Shown one piece after another: positions 45,961-56,448 of a DNA stretch of 64,000 nt. Location of the stretch: assembly GCF_963678635.1 (NCBI RefSeq), contig NC_087067.1:34935509-34999508 (forward strand), written 5' to 3'. The notes below the pieces were generated by a model. The model was not told the DNA's origin and made no database searches. It worked only from the letters and a program-made list of their open reading frames with translations. The translations under genes were made by a program, and so were the position numbers. The DNA is from Symsagittifera roscoffensis. Its lineage: Eukaryota > Xenacoelomorpha > Acoela > Convolutidae. Position 1 is the first letter of the stretch; each line of letters begins with the position of its first letter.

Positions 45961-47605
45961 TTGACACGTGTCGCATCAGGTGTATGTGAAAGAAGCTGTC
46001 AAGAGACAACAGGAACTGAATGAGCTCTGCAGGAGGAACACGGCGCAAGCACTAATGAGACAGCGGAAGAAGTACAATGAAAAAATACTTCAGCCAAAAC
46101 CGTATGCAGTGGGACAATATGTCTGGGTGTTCCAGAACATCATACCTCCAAAGGGCACGAAAAAAAAATACTAAAGAAATGGCGAGGGCCGTTCATGATA
46201 ACGGAGGTACACCAGCAGGGACGGTTCTACCGCTTGAGTACAGGGCGTGCAGCGCATTATGAAAATCTGAAACCTCGTGTCCAATCTCCGGGAGACTGGT
46301 GTGTCCCACAGAACATGGAAGGACTCGATCACCTACTGGTAGAGCCAGCATGCGAATTGAACATAAAAGGCACCAGATTGAAGAATGACGGCAACAAGGA
46401 CGTGAGCATGGATGATAATGAGAAAATAGATGAAGATTCAAATACGGGATCTTTTGCGGAGGAAGATTGGAATGATCCAGAGCAGAACGAGGTGCCGAAA
46501 TGGACGGAACCAGACTTACCAAAGACAGTAGGGATAAGAAATGGCAATCGTAAGCGGACAAGTATTAGATACAACAGGCGTGGGGACGACTTCTTGATTG
46601 ACAAGATACAACCCGAGGAGATAGGCGAGGGGTTAGTGAATGTGGGCGAGCTGGTAGCCGATGAAGAATGTCAGATCATCAACGACAGCGAACACTCTTT
46701 GCAGGAGGATCACTCCATGCCGCAACGAGAAATAGACCTGGAGCAGAGCGAGATAGAAAGGAGTGAAAACACAAACTTGAGTATACTGGAATGGATGCGT
46801 GACCTCAAGAACGAGAGAGAAGAAGAGCAAAGTATCCTGCAGAAAAACATGTAAAACCGAAAGACCCACTATTCGGTCGGACAGCTACCGATCGGCCACT
46901 TGAGATACCACCGGATAGTTTAGATTTTGCATCATCGACGGAGACGTCGATAAATATTTTTGTCCGGGGAGTGGGGGTATGACTTACCCACACCGAAAAT
47001 TTGATGATAAAGAAGATCAGGGAAATGGTTGAGACCAACGGGTTGGAAATGGATCAAGAGGGAGCTGAGCCTACTATAGGGCGAAATTTCAAGACAAAAT
47101 TTGAAATACCCAATGAATATTCATCCTGATCACGGGCAGCGACTTCATCTTGTCAGACAGGACAAGTGCGATCTGCATAACGGCAGACATGAGCTTCAAG
47201 ACGAGACTAGAGGCCGACTTCAAGAGAGAATATCAGAATGTGGAGTTTCTATTCAGGCAGAGACCGAGGTTGGGAGGAATGGCTGCGCTTCCTCCTTCCG
47301 TTTCACAAGTTCCGGGCAAATACTTGTGCTTTTCGGTAACCAGGGTCAATGAAAGGAATACGATAGACCCCGAACACGTGATGTTGGCACTAACGAGGCT
47401 GAGGGACGTCATGATCGAAATAGGGATACTGGAGGTCTCCATGCCGGTCTACGACACAAACAGGGGCAAGTTAAACCCTGGGGAATTGTACACCATCCTA
47501 CACGTTGTCTTTGCAGAAACGGAGATAACGGTACACCTACACAAGAAGTACTACTTGAGTATCGCCTGCTCGTTGGGCGGACATGGAGATCCCGAATTAG
47601 GCTAA
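45961..47605 (+). pseudogene. Integrase C-terminus, acidic tail and macrodomain (fullest copy, with frame breaks)
   Basis: Order: integrase end (VSHQVYVKEAV, YNEKILQPKPYAVGQYVW), a 9-A run breaking the frame, then 46,195-46,854 open (MITEVHQQGRFYRL, HYENLKPRV, acidic region, IDKIQPEEIGEG, WMRDLKNEREEEQ). After a frame change come FASSTETSINIFVRGVGV and GRNFKTKFEIPNEYS, a small deletion, and the macrodomain-like module in an open frame at 47,150-47,605 (TSAICITADMSFKTR, FKREYQNVEFLFRQR, GKYLCFSVTR, ILEVSMPVYDTNRGK, VVFAETEITVHL). By eye the module aligns without gaps to the OARD1/Poa1 type of macrodomain: SADF-like loop, YxxxxVTR strand, SMP strand, end strand ITVHL. It would bind ADP-ribose or a related nucleotide if the pocket is kept. 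The polyprotein is not intact here. Confidence 0.8.
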
Positions 47606-48063
47606 AAGGGGCACGAGTTAGGTACAAGGGGGTAATCGGCAGGTAGATGTATTTTAATAAGTTTGGCATGACAATTAAGTCTTGGGGAATTGATGGGTGC
47701 TAAAACATGAAATGATTCTGCATGCTCTTAAAATCACTAATTGAATTATTTTAGTCAAGGTTTATTTGGATATTGTTTTAAAAAACCCAATAATGGGGGT
47801 CTTAGGTTAGGCACAGAACGTCTCGATCTAAAATAGTTTTTTTTTCAGATTGATTTGCAAAATCGAATTGACAATCTACCACACTCGTAAGAAGAGAAAA
47901 AGAGATCTTGAGCAAATTCTCAATTAGCAGTGTCGGAGGAAAACGTTTCTCAAGTGTCAATTGGGTAAAGGTGTTTCTTGAGTCTAACTGATAAGGTATT
48001 TCTTGAGTTGGTTCGGGGAAATGTATCTCGTGAGTCTAATTGGTGAGGTGTTTCTTGAGTTGA
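47606..48063 (+). repeat. LTR-like spacer (copy 9)
   Basis: Same spacer between the macrodomain stop and the next integrase fragment; it ends GATTGACACGTG. Confidence 0.75.
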
Positions 48064-49716
48064 TTGACACGTGTCGCATCAGGCGTATGTGAAAGAAGCT
48101 GTCAAGAGACAACAGGAACTGAACGAGCTCTGTAGGAGGAACACGGCGCAAGCACTAATGAGACAGCGGAAGAAGTACAATGAAAAAATATTTCAGGCGA
48201 AACCGTATGCACTGGGACAATATGTCTGGGTGTTCCAGTATATCATACCTCCAAAGGGCACGAAAAAAATTACTAAAGAAATGGCGAGGGCCGTTCATGA
48301 TAACGGAGGTACACCAGCAGGGATGGTTCTACCGCTTGAGTACAGGGCGTGCAGCGCATTATGAAAATCTGAAACCTGGCGTCCAATCTCCGGGAGACTG
48401 CTGTGTCCCACAGAACATGGAAGGACTCGAGTACCTACTGGTAGAGCCAGCATGCGAAGTGAACGAAAAAGGCACCAGATTGAAGAATGACGGCAACAAG
48501 GACGTGAGCTTGGATGATAATGAGAAAAAAGATGCAGATTCAAATACGGGATCTTTTGCGGAGGAAGATTGGAATAATCCAGAGCAGAACAAGGTGCCGA
48601 AGTGGACGGATCCAGACTTACCAAAGACAGTAGGGATAAGGAATGGCAATCGTAAGCGGACAGGTATGAGATACAACAGGTGTGGGACGACTTCTTGATT
48701 GACAAGATACAACCCGAAGAAATAGGCGAGGAGTTAGCGAATGTGGGCGAGCTGGTAGCCGATGAAGAATGTCAGATCATCAACGACAGCGAACACTCTT
48801 TGCAGGAGGATCAATCCATGCCGTAACGAGAAATATACCTGGAGCAGAGCGAGATAGAAACGAGTGAAAACACAAACTTGAGTATACTGAAATGGATGCG
48901 TGATCTCAAGAACGAGGGAGAAGAAGAGCAAAGTATCAAGCAGAAAAACATGTAAAAACGAAAGATCCACTTTTCGGTTGGACAGCTACCGATCGGCCAC
49001 TTGAGATACCACCAGATAATTTGGACTCTGCATCATCGACAGGGACGTCGATAAACATTTTTGTCCGGGGAGTGGGGGTATGACTTACCCACACCGAAAA
49101 TTTGATGATATAGAAGATCAGGGAAATGGGTGAGACCAACGGGTTGGAAATGGATCAAGAGGAAGCTGAGCCTACTATAGGGCGAAATTTCAAGACAAAA
49201 TTTGAAATACCCAATGAATATTCAGAGAACATCCTGATCACCACGGGCAGCGACTTTATTTTGTCAGACAGGACAAGTGCGATCTGCATAACGGCAGAAA
49301 TGAGCTTCAAGACGAGACTAGAGGCCGACTTCAAGAGAGAATATCAAAATGTGGAGTTTCTATTCAGGCAGAGACCGGGGTTGGGAGGAATGGCTGCGCT
49401 TCCTCCTTCAGTTTCACAAGTTCCGGGCAAATAACTGTGCTTTTCGGTAACCAGGGTCAATGAAAGGAATACGATAGACCCCGAACACGTGATGTTGGCA
49501 CTAACGAGGCTGAGGGACTTCATGATCGAAATAGGGATACTGGAGGTCTCCATGCCGGTCTACGACACAAACAGGGGCAAGTTAAACCCTGGGGAATTGT
49601 ACACCATCCTACACGTTGTCTTTGCAGAAACGGAGATATCGGTACACCTACACAAGAAGTACTACTTGAGTATCGCCTGCGCTTTGGGCGGACATGGAGA
49701 TCCCGAATTAGGCTAA
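48064..49716 (+). pseudogene. Integrase C-terminus, acidic tail and macrodomain (second long copy)
   Basis: Same layout as 45,961-47,605. The 7-A run after PPKGTKK breaks the frame. There are further stops near 48,697 (TTS) and 48,825 (TAACGAGAAATA). The macrodomain segment 49,126-49,716 is complete in length and in one frame, except for a TAA at 49,432-49,434 replacing the Tyr codon of GKYLCF. The N-terminal strand region (NILITTGSDFILSDRTSA) is kept here, unlike in the 47-kb copy. Confidence 0.8.
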
Positions 49717-50208
49717 AAGGGGCACGAGTTAGGTACAAGGGGGTAAGCGGCAGGCAGATGTATTTTAATAAAATTGGTATGACAATTCAATCTTGGGGAA
49801 TTGAAGGTGCTAAAACATGAAATGATTCTGCATGCTCTTAAAATCACTAATTGAGTTATTCTAGTCAAGGATTGTTGGGATATTGTTTTTATAAAACCAA
49901 ATAATGGGGACTTAGGTTAGGCACAGAACGTCTCGATCTAAAAATGGTTTTTTTTTCAGAATGATTTGAAAAATCGAATTGACAATCAAACCACACTCGT
50001 AAGAAGAGAAAAAGAGATCTTGAGCAAATTCTCCATTAGCAGTGTCGGAGGAAAATGTTTCTCAAGAATCAATTGGGTAAAAGTGTTTCTTGAGTCTAAC
50101 TGGTAAGGTATTTCTTGAGTTGGTTCGGGGAAAGTATCTCTTGAGTCTGACTGGTAAGGTGTTTCTTGAGTTGGTTGACACGTGAGATCGCCTGAAAATA
50201 GAGCGACG
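49717..50208 (+). repeat. LTR-like spacer (copy 10)
   Basis: Same spacer between macro stop and polyprotein ATG, somewhat more diverged (AATGATTTGAAAAATCG). Two minisatellite units. Confidence 0.75.
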
Positions 50209-50390
50209 ATGGCGGATCGTTTCTCGAAATCTATGCCGGCCGCGCTCAAAAGGCCTACCCTCGACGAGCAATACAAGCGCTTGAGGCACCTTGACTACAC
50301 TCAGGTCGATGAGAGGTTGGCAGTTTTGTTGAACGCCATCCTACAATTAGAGGCGCAAGGGTAATGTAGAGAATCAATGACTGAAGCCGT
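50209..50390 (+). pseudogene. Polyprotein N-terminal fragment (copy G4)
   Basis: MADRFSKSMPAALKRP, with the same TAA after LEAQG and the same CCGT at the LTR2 insertion. Confidence 0.75.
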
Positions 50391-52085
50391 TGAGTTATGT
50401 TCTTTGGTCTAACTCATAGATCATAGAATAATTTCGGATAGGATACACCGTCCGCTCGTCACGCTATCTTATTTTCGGCCGGATAGATTCGTGCAACTTC
50501 TTGGTCTAATACCGATCCTAATCTTACTCTTATATCTACTAGTCTCAGGGTGTTTAACTAGTCTCTGCTAGGCGCAAAAGATCTAGAGTATACCGGCTTA
50601 TTGCGATTGCTGAAGTTTTCTTGGAGAGGCAACTAATTTCTAAGATAAATTCAAATCTCTCTGGTGCTGAAATTACAAGTAATTTCAGCACTTACAAACA
50701 AGTGGGTTGTTAGTTAGATGGAATATGATTGGTTAATATTAAATATTTTATAGTGATAAAATATCTAATGTATCCAATAATAAAATGTAGTTTAGATCAG
50801 GTTCCACCCATCCGGGGTTTACAGAGTTTTTAGATTTATCTTTCCTTCTGTAATTGAAGGATGGATGATGAACCTTGGTATTTGGCAAACATCATTTTTT
50901 TATCCGGTTCCTCTTGAAGAAGAACGTTCCAGGGCGCTGGAATCAGGGATAGGAAATTGTTATTATGTCATTCGGCAATGACTGTTATCCCCATTGAAAT
51001 CATTCCGATTTCAAAATGGTTTGCTATGTCAGGTTTTTCTGTATTAGTAGAGAACTGTTTTGTGTGCAGCCTCGTCTGGGAATGGCGTGAAGATCGTGTT
51101 TGATAGGGATGCCTTGTAATCTCGGATCTGTACGTATACTTGAACATCGAGGTGGTCATTGGTCTAGTTCAATGAAGTCCTTTTCTGCGAAGTCAAGTCG
51201 TACTCTAAATCCTTTGAGTCGTGATTGTGGACGGCATGTCGATTTTGTTTAGCCATTCTTTGTTCGAGTGTGATGGGATCGTCTAGTCCTTGGATGTTCG
51301 TCTTTTTTGTTGTGTATGATCTATATACTGCATATTATGATTTACATTTTATAAATTTCTGTTAATCTGGTTTTTAGTCATAATCTTAGTTAGTTGTTTT
51401 CACAAAAGCGTTTTTTTAGTTCAGTTATTTTGAAGAGTTACTCACCCTTGAGTACCTCCTATTAAAAATTGAAGTGTGGACACAAAGCGTGGGTGTAGCG
51501 CGGTGGGTTAGGCCGGCTATAAGCATGCTCAGGACGTCCTTCTCTGGTGGGTTAGGCCAGGAATGGGAGTATGATTTCATGCTGTTTCTTTGAGAGGTCC
51601 TGTTATATGCTAACATTTTATGTTGGTTTTTTCTGGTCTTTCTTATGTTACTTTGGTTGTGTCCTTTTTTCAAAAATCAAACTGTTTTTGGTTTGGGTTT
51701 GTCTTCAAAAGAATAAATTATCCAGTTTTAAGCTGGGTTAATCCGGTTTGGGTACCGTTGGTTTTCTTTTTTTAGTCATGCTGTTATTTTATGATTTGTG
51801 GTGTTTAGTAAGCTGCGTTGGTTAGTTTGACTTAGTATATAATTCCTTTCCAACCGGGTTAAAGGAAATTTTGAAACTTGTTATTGCTAGTTTGAGTTGT
51901 TGTTAGTGAAAACTCGAAACATAAAATCATTATTTAAACAATTCTTCGTGGGCGAGCTGTGCGAGTTTGGATAAAATTCGTGTGCAACTGAATGAAAATA
52001 TTGAAAATGTTAGTACTGCTTTCTCATTTTATGAAATTATTGCATTGAAATTGAACTTTACTACTTTTGGGGAAGTTTAAAATTA
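50391..52085 (+). mobile_element. LTR2 element, copy 3 (LTR 50,391-50,806 plus truncated internal region)
   Basis: More diverged than copies 1 and 2: a small duplication TCATAGA in the LTR and a deletion at about 51,175 that removes the tandem triplet. It ends at about 52,085 (GGGGAAGTTTAAAATTA), fused to inverted polyprotein sequence. Confidence 0.7.
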
Positions 52086-54450
52086 CCAGTGTCAAATATC
52101 CGTCAATTTGGAGCGTTTCCAAACCCCTGCTAAACATATAGGCGGGACCCATGTTGACTAGGTACCTGGGGTAGACCAAGTAAAGGGCCAGTAAGAGGTT
52201 AATGGGCATATTCAGTAATTCCTGCACGAACGAATCGAAGATGGCATCCCCCGCATAGAATACTCTACCCATATACCTCTTCTCCCAGCATGGGCTCGAG
52301 AATCTTAAAGTTTCATTGTTCTTTCTGGTCTTCAACCTGCCCTTTGCGTGATCCCTCCAGAACTCTCCAATGGTGACTTCATTCGCCGCTGTGACAAATC
52401 TTCCAACCGTCATCTCTATGTTTTCTTCCACTTCCAGCTGCCCCTCAAGAAACTCCCATATTTGTTTGATGAGAGGTGGAGCACTCTCCCGCGTCTTGTA
52501 CGTGGCCTTCTCTAGCCATGGGGTTAGAAACGGCCACCTGCCTCTCTCTTGCGTTAAGCGGTACCCCATTGAGTCCAACTGCTTTTCGGCTGCAGCCACA
52601 TCCTTACTTTTGTTGCTCGGTCCCCTCGCCTTACTGGTGAGCTCGTGATTATAAGATCCATGCTCCGAAACCATAAGCTTGCTGTGAGGTGGCTTATCAT
52701 CGGTTGATCATCCCTTACCTCTAAGTTGAACTTCACTTGCCGAGCGAGATTCGACAGAGGACTTCATCCAGCAAAATCAGTAGATCCGCCAATTCGTAGA
52801 ACCCCTCAAAGCATGAAATACATCTGCTAACTCCGACTTAAGAAGTCTCAAGTTTATTGGCTCCAGCTCCCGATAAGGAGCAGCCAGAAGTATCCGCCAC
52901 GCGTTCCCTTCCGCTATCAAGATCAACATTGAATACACAAACTGCAGGGCAGGCGGCATTTTCGCGTAGCCCGGAGACGTCTTAAATGCCACTCTTGTCT
53001 TAGGTCCAAACCGAGAAGCCAGCGACTATTGCACCTCATTCATCTCGGCGAACAACGTCTGGGATTGCTTCCCAGATTTTCTTGGGTGTTGGTGCCTCAC
53101 CTTTCAGGTGCTCCAGGAACCCTGCCGCGTGCAGGTGGTCGTTCATTCCCGCAAATAGCAGCAATTCAGGCTCGCAAGGCGTCTCCGACTTAATTGCCAT
53201 AACCACATAACCACCAGGGTCAGTATTTGACTCAACTCCGCCCCAGGCAGCACATACACCAAGGTCTCTGGCCAGAATAACTTCAGAGACGTCCCCTTGA
53301 AGTCCGAACCCGCCACGATGATCACATTCGCTGCTCCCGGATCCGATCGATCATACACTGCCAACGTTTTGGACAACTGCGAGCTTCCACAGGGCTTACC
53401 ATATCTGGGATCTTCGGCTAACTTTGGACCTCCATATGCGGCATCTGGAAGTCCCATGTCTTTCGGCTCAAGCAGCTTCTTCACCACTCTCAGCTGCGCA
53501 GGAGTCGCCACCCTGATATTGGCTATGCTTGTTCGATGCTTGGGAGGTTCCACTATGAGTCCTGGACTCCCCAATTGCTTGAGAGGCCTGTAGTTGACTG
53601 GTCACATTATCGACTTCTGCGGAATCCCAGTTAAGTCTGCTGTCTCCAAAGTCTTGGCTCTTGAGAAATGCGCCTCGTGGGCTTTTAACCAGTTCACGCA
53701 GTGGTGTCTACTCAAGTCTTCATGTGACACATTCTTCAGTCCCAGGACCTCCGCCAATTCCTGCATGCATGCTAAATTCTCCACATCCAACTCTTTCACC
53801 CTCTCTTGATACCGTGCCTTGCTCGTCTCCGCTGGTCTCTCCGCCTTCTTATTGTCCACCACCACCACTGACGACACCACTGAGCTTTGGGGCGTGGATG
53901 ACTCTGCCTCCTCTGCTTCCATCGGCGTGGATCCCAGTTGTCTGGTGCGGCGGCTCCTTGAGCTACCTCTTGAGTCAATTCTCGCTCCCAGATGGCCGGA
54001 TAGGGGCCTAGTTGCAAAGAAGGGAGGTATTGGGGTGGACCAAAGTTGAACTGGGCCATTTCCAGCAAGTCCGACTCCAGCATGTTTATATGCCTCTGGA
54101 AGACACTATTCAGCCACTCCATGCCCCTGGGCCTATCAAAATGAATGCCATCCGAAGACGCATCATCCGGAAGAGATCGTTCCATCTTGTCTGCCACGTA
54201 CAACAGTCTTACGTGGAGCACGCTCCTCTCCTGGATCCGTCTAAATATCTCGTTGATGTTGCGCACTTTCTCATTTCTTTCTCTCACCTGCTGGTCAGCC
54301 TTCATGTTGTAAGGGAAAGTTCAAATCGTGGTATCGCGGGATCTAGATAAATCCTCGACTCCTCAAGAATGCAACTCATCTTCTCGTGCAGCCTCATCAT
54401 CTTTCTCGACTCCCCCCTGGTACGTCATTGGTTCTCATCATCAAAGTGAC
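52086..54450 (-). pseudogene. Polyprotein segment, inverted copy
   Basis: Reading minus from 54,450: VRERNEKVRNINEIF, RLLYVADKMERSLPDD, QLGPYPAIWERELTQEV. At about 53,922 the frame shifts to EAESSTPQSSVVSS and NKKAERPAETSKARYQE, then KNVSHEDLSRHHCVNW, GLPDAAYGGPKLAEDPRYGK, the VIIVAGSDFKG region, FAGMNDHLHAAG, SPGYAKMPPALQFV. From 52,674 to about 52,090 one frame is open (GSYNHELTSKARGPSN to QIDGYLTLV). It contains about 900 bp missing from the plus-strand copy at 30.4-33.2 kb. Some motifs look capsid- or structural-protein-like by composition only; no domain is recognised. Confidence 0.7.
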
Positions 54451-54629
54451 CGTGTACATCTTCACTATGTCCAACATCCCTAGTGACGCCAACATCTGCG
54501 GTGTTGCAGCTCCAGAAAACTCAAGATCTCGAAAACTCAAGATTTCGGATCTGTCCACCCCAATACCCTACCTTCTTTGCAAACTTAAGATTTCAATTTG
54601 TTCCGCTCACTCGGAGCCCTCTCTACACT
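54451..54629. other. Junction with scrambled filler
   Basis: Contains a short tandem (CTCAAGATCTCGAAAACTCAAGATTTCG) and a small displaced piece of polyprotein sequence (GTCCACCCCAATACCCTACC). It looks like repair filler at a breakpoint. Confidence 0.5.
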
Positions 54630-54978
54630 GTCTGCTCGTCACGCTATGTTATTTTCGGCCGGATAGATTCGTGCAACTTCTTAGTCTAATACCGATCCTA
54701 ATCTTACTCTTATATCTACTAGTCTCAGGGTGTTTAACTAGTCTCTGCTAGGCTCAATAGATCTAGAGTATACTGGCTTATTGCGATTGCTGAAGTTCTC
54801 TTGGAGAGGCAACTAATTTCCAGTTAAATTCAAATCTCTCTGGTGCTGAATTAATTTCAGCATTTACAAATAAGTGGGTTTTTAATTAGATGGAATATGA
54901 TTGGTTAATATTAAATATTTTATAGTGATAAAATATCTAATTTATCCAATAATAAAATGTAGTTTAGATCAGGTTCGA
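54630..54978 (+). mobile_element. LTR2, 5'-truncated solo copy
   Basis: From CTCGTCACGCTATGTT to CAGGTTCGA, then CCGT and polyprotein sequence (GCTGATGGTTGGCTACACC). The hairpin is collapsed to GTGCTGAATTAATTTCAGCA. Confidence 0.7.
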
Positions 54979-54982
54979 CCGT

Positions 54983-55171
54983 GCTGATGGTTGGCTACAC
55001 CTCAGAGGGAATATCCAATCACAAACAGACCAGTTGGTTGTCCTGGAACGTAGATGGAGGCGTGAGGGGATTTGATTTGGCCAGAAATCCCGGCTTGAGC
55101 AATAACACGGAGTATGGTGCGGGAGAGTTCCCACTTCCCACCAGACCGCCAGCAGGCCATTGTCCATGATA
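54983..55171 (+). pseudogene. Polyprotein N-terminal part after the LTR2 site
   Basis: LMVGYTSEGISNHKQTSWLS then GEFPLPTRPPAG in one uninterrupted frame up to the assembly gap. It is the counterpart of the frame-shifted 30,638-30,800. Confidence 0.7.
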
Positions 55172-55371
55172 NNNNNNNNNNNNNNNNNNNNNNNNNNNNN
55201 NNNNNNNNNNNNNNNNNNNNNNNNNNNNNNNNNNNNNNNNNNNNNNNNNNNNNNNNNNNNNNNNNNNNNNNNNNNNNNNNNNNNNNNNNNNNNNNNNNNN
55301 NNNNNNNNNNNNNNNNNNNNNNNNNNNNNNNNNNNNNNNNNNNNNNNNNNNNNNNNNNNNNNNNNNNNNNN
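55172..55371. other. Assembly gap (200 N)
   Basis: Exactly 200 N, so a gap of unknown true length. The missing polyprotein part (coiled coil through the first half of the middle segment) may lie here. Confidence 0.98.
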
Positions 55372-56448
55372 GTTGGACTCGATGGGGTACCGCTTAACGC
55401 AAGAGAGAGGCAGGTGGCCGTTTCTAACCCCAAGGCTAGAGAACGCCAAGAACAAGACGCGGGAGAGTGCTCCACCTCTCATCAAACAAAAATGGGAGTT
55501 TCTTGAGGGGCAGCTGGAAGTGGTAGAAAACATAGAGATGACGGTGGGAAGATTTGTCACAGCGGCGAATGAAGTCACCATTGGAGGGTTCTGGAGGGAG
55601 CACGCAAAGGGCGAATTGAAGACCAGAAAGAACTATGAAATTTTGAGATTCTTGAGCCCATGCTGGGAGAAGAGGTATATGGGTAGAGTATTCTATGCGG
55701 GGGATGCCATCTTCGATGCGTTCGTGCAGGAATTACTGAATATGCCCATTAACCTCTTACTGGCCCTGTACTTGGTCTACACCAGGTACCTATTCAACAT
55801 GGGTCCCGCCTACATGTTTAGCAGGGGTGTGGAAACGCTCCAAATTGACGGATATTTGACACTGGTACTCTTGACCCATGGAGAACTGATGGCGTTTCAT
55901 CGGCTGATAAGTATGGGGAACCCCTTTCGACAGGGAGGGCTCACCCAAGTGTGGAATATTATTCGTACAAGTGTGCTGCCGGGTTGAAAACTTTGCTGGT
56001 GGAGTATCTCCTAATGCAAAATCGATACCGGACGGGCGAGGAGAGGAATCCCAAGACGAGAGAAGAGTTGAAGGAGATAATTGGAGGCATACCTCTTTTG
56101 ACTGATTTGTGTTTGGCCATGAGATCTGACCCATTGGGGATGATCAGGGGGCTTGGAGAGGTCGTTAACTGCATCTACGGGCCGGCGGTGACATACGCTT
56201 TTCCTGACCCGCTCGTGGCGGCATACCGGCAATCAGTGGTGCATGTGATCCTAATAAGTGTTCTAGATGGGACGGCACTGAACTGGTGCAGACAAGAAGA
56301 GTTGAGAGCGCGGATGAGCGACACGGTACTCTTTGGGAAAGTGAAGGACCCGGAGCTGATGGTGAACAACTTCAGAGGACAACTGCAGTGTAGAATGGGG
56401 GCAAACGTGAGGGTCCCATCGAGACCTACCCCAAGTTTTGGAACTTGA
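55372..56448 (+). pseudogene. Polyprotein middle segment, longest continuation
   Basis: From RLTQERGRWPFLTP, GRFVTAANEVTIGGFWRE, LSPCWEKRYMGRVFYAGD and LLLALYLVYTRYLFNMGPAY to NPFRQGGLTQVWNII. One nucleotide is missing before LKTLLVEYLLMQNRYRTG, after which the frame is open to 56,448 (IIGGIPLLTDLCLAMRSD, VTYAFPDPLVAAYRQ, VLDGTALNWCRQEELRAR, NNFRGQLQCRMGANVRVPS). Alpha-helical, Leu/Tyr-rich, with no named domain recognised. It could be a capsid-forming or other structural part. Confidence 0.7.

Larger units (their letters stand above)
34237..45972 (+). repeat. 5,871-bp tandem duplication (units A and B)
   Basis: Landmarks repeat at a fixed step: polyprotein ATG 35,577/41,448, LTR2 35,759/41,630, middle segment 37,974/43,846, macro fragment 39,372/45,244. 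The step is 5,871-5,872 bp, and slightly less at the left end because of small indels. Over kilobases I see only isolated substitutions and homopolymer changes. Confidence 0.92.
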
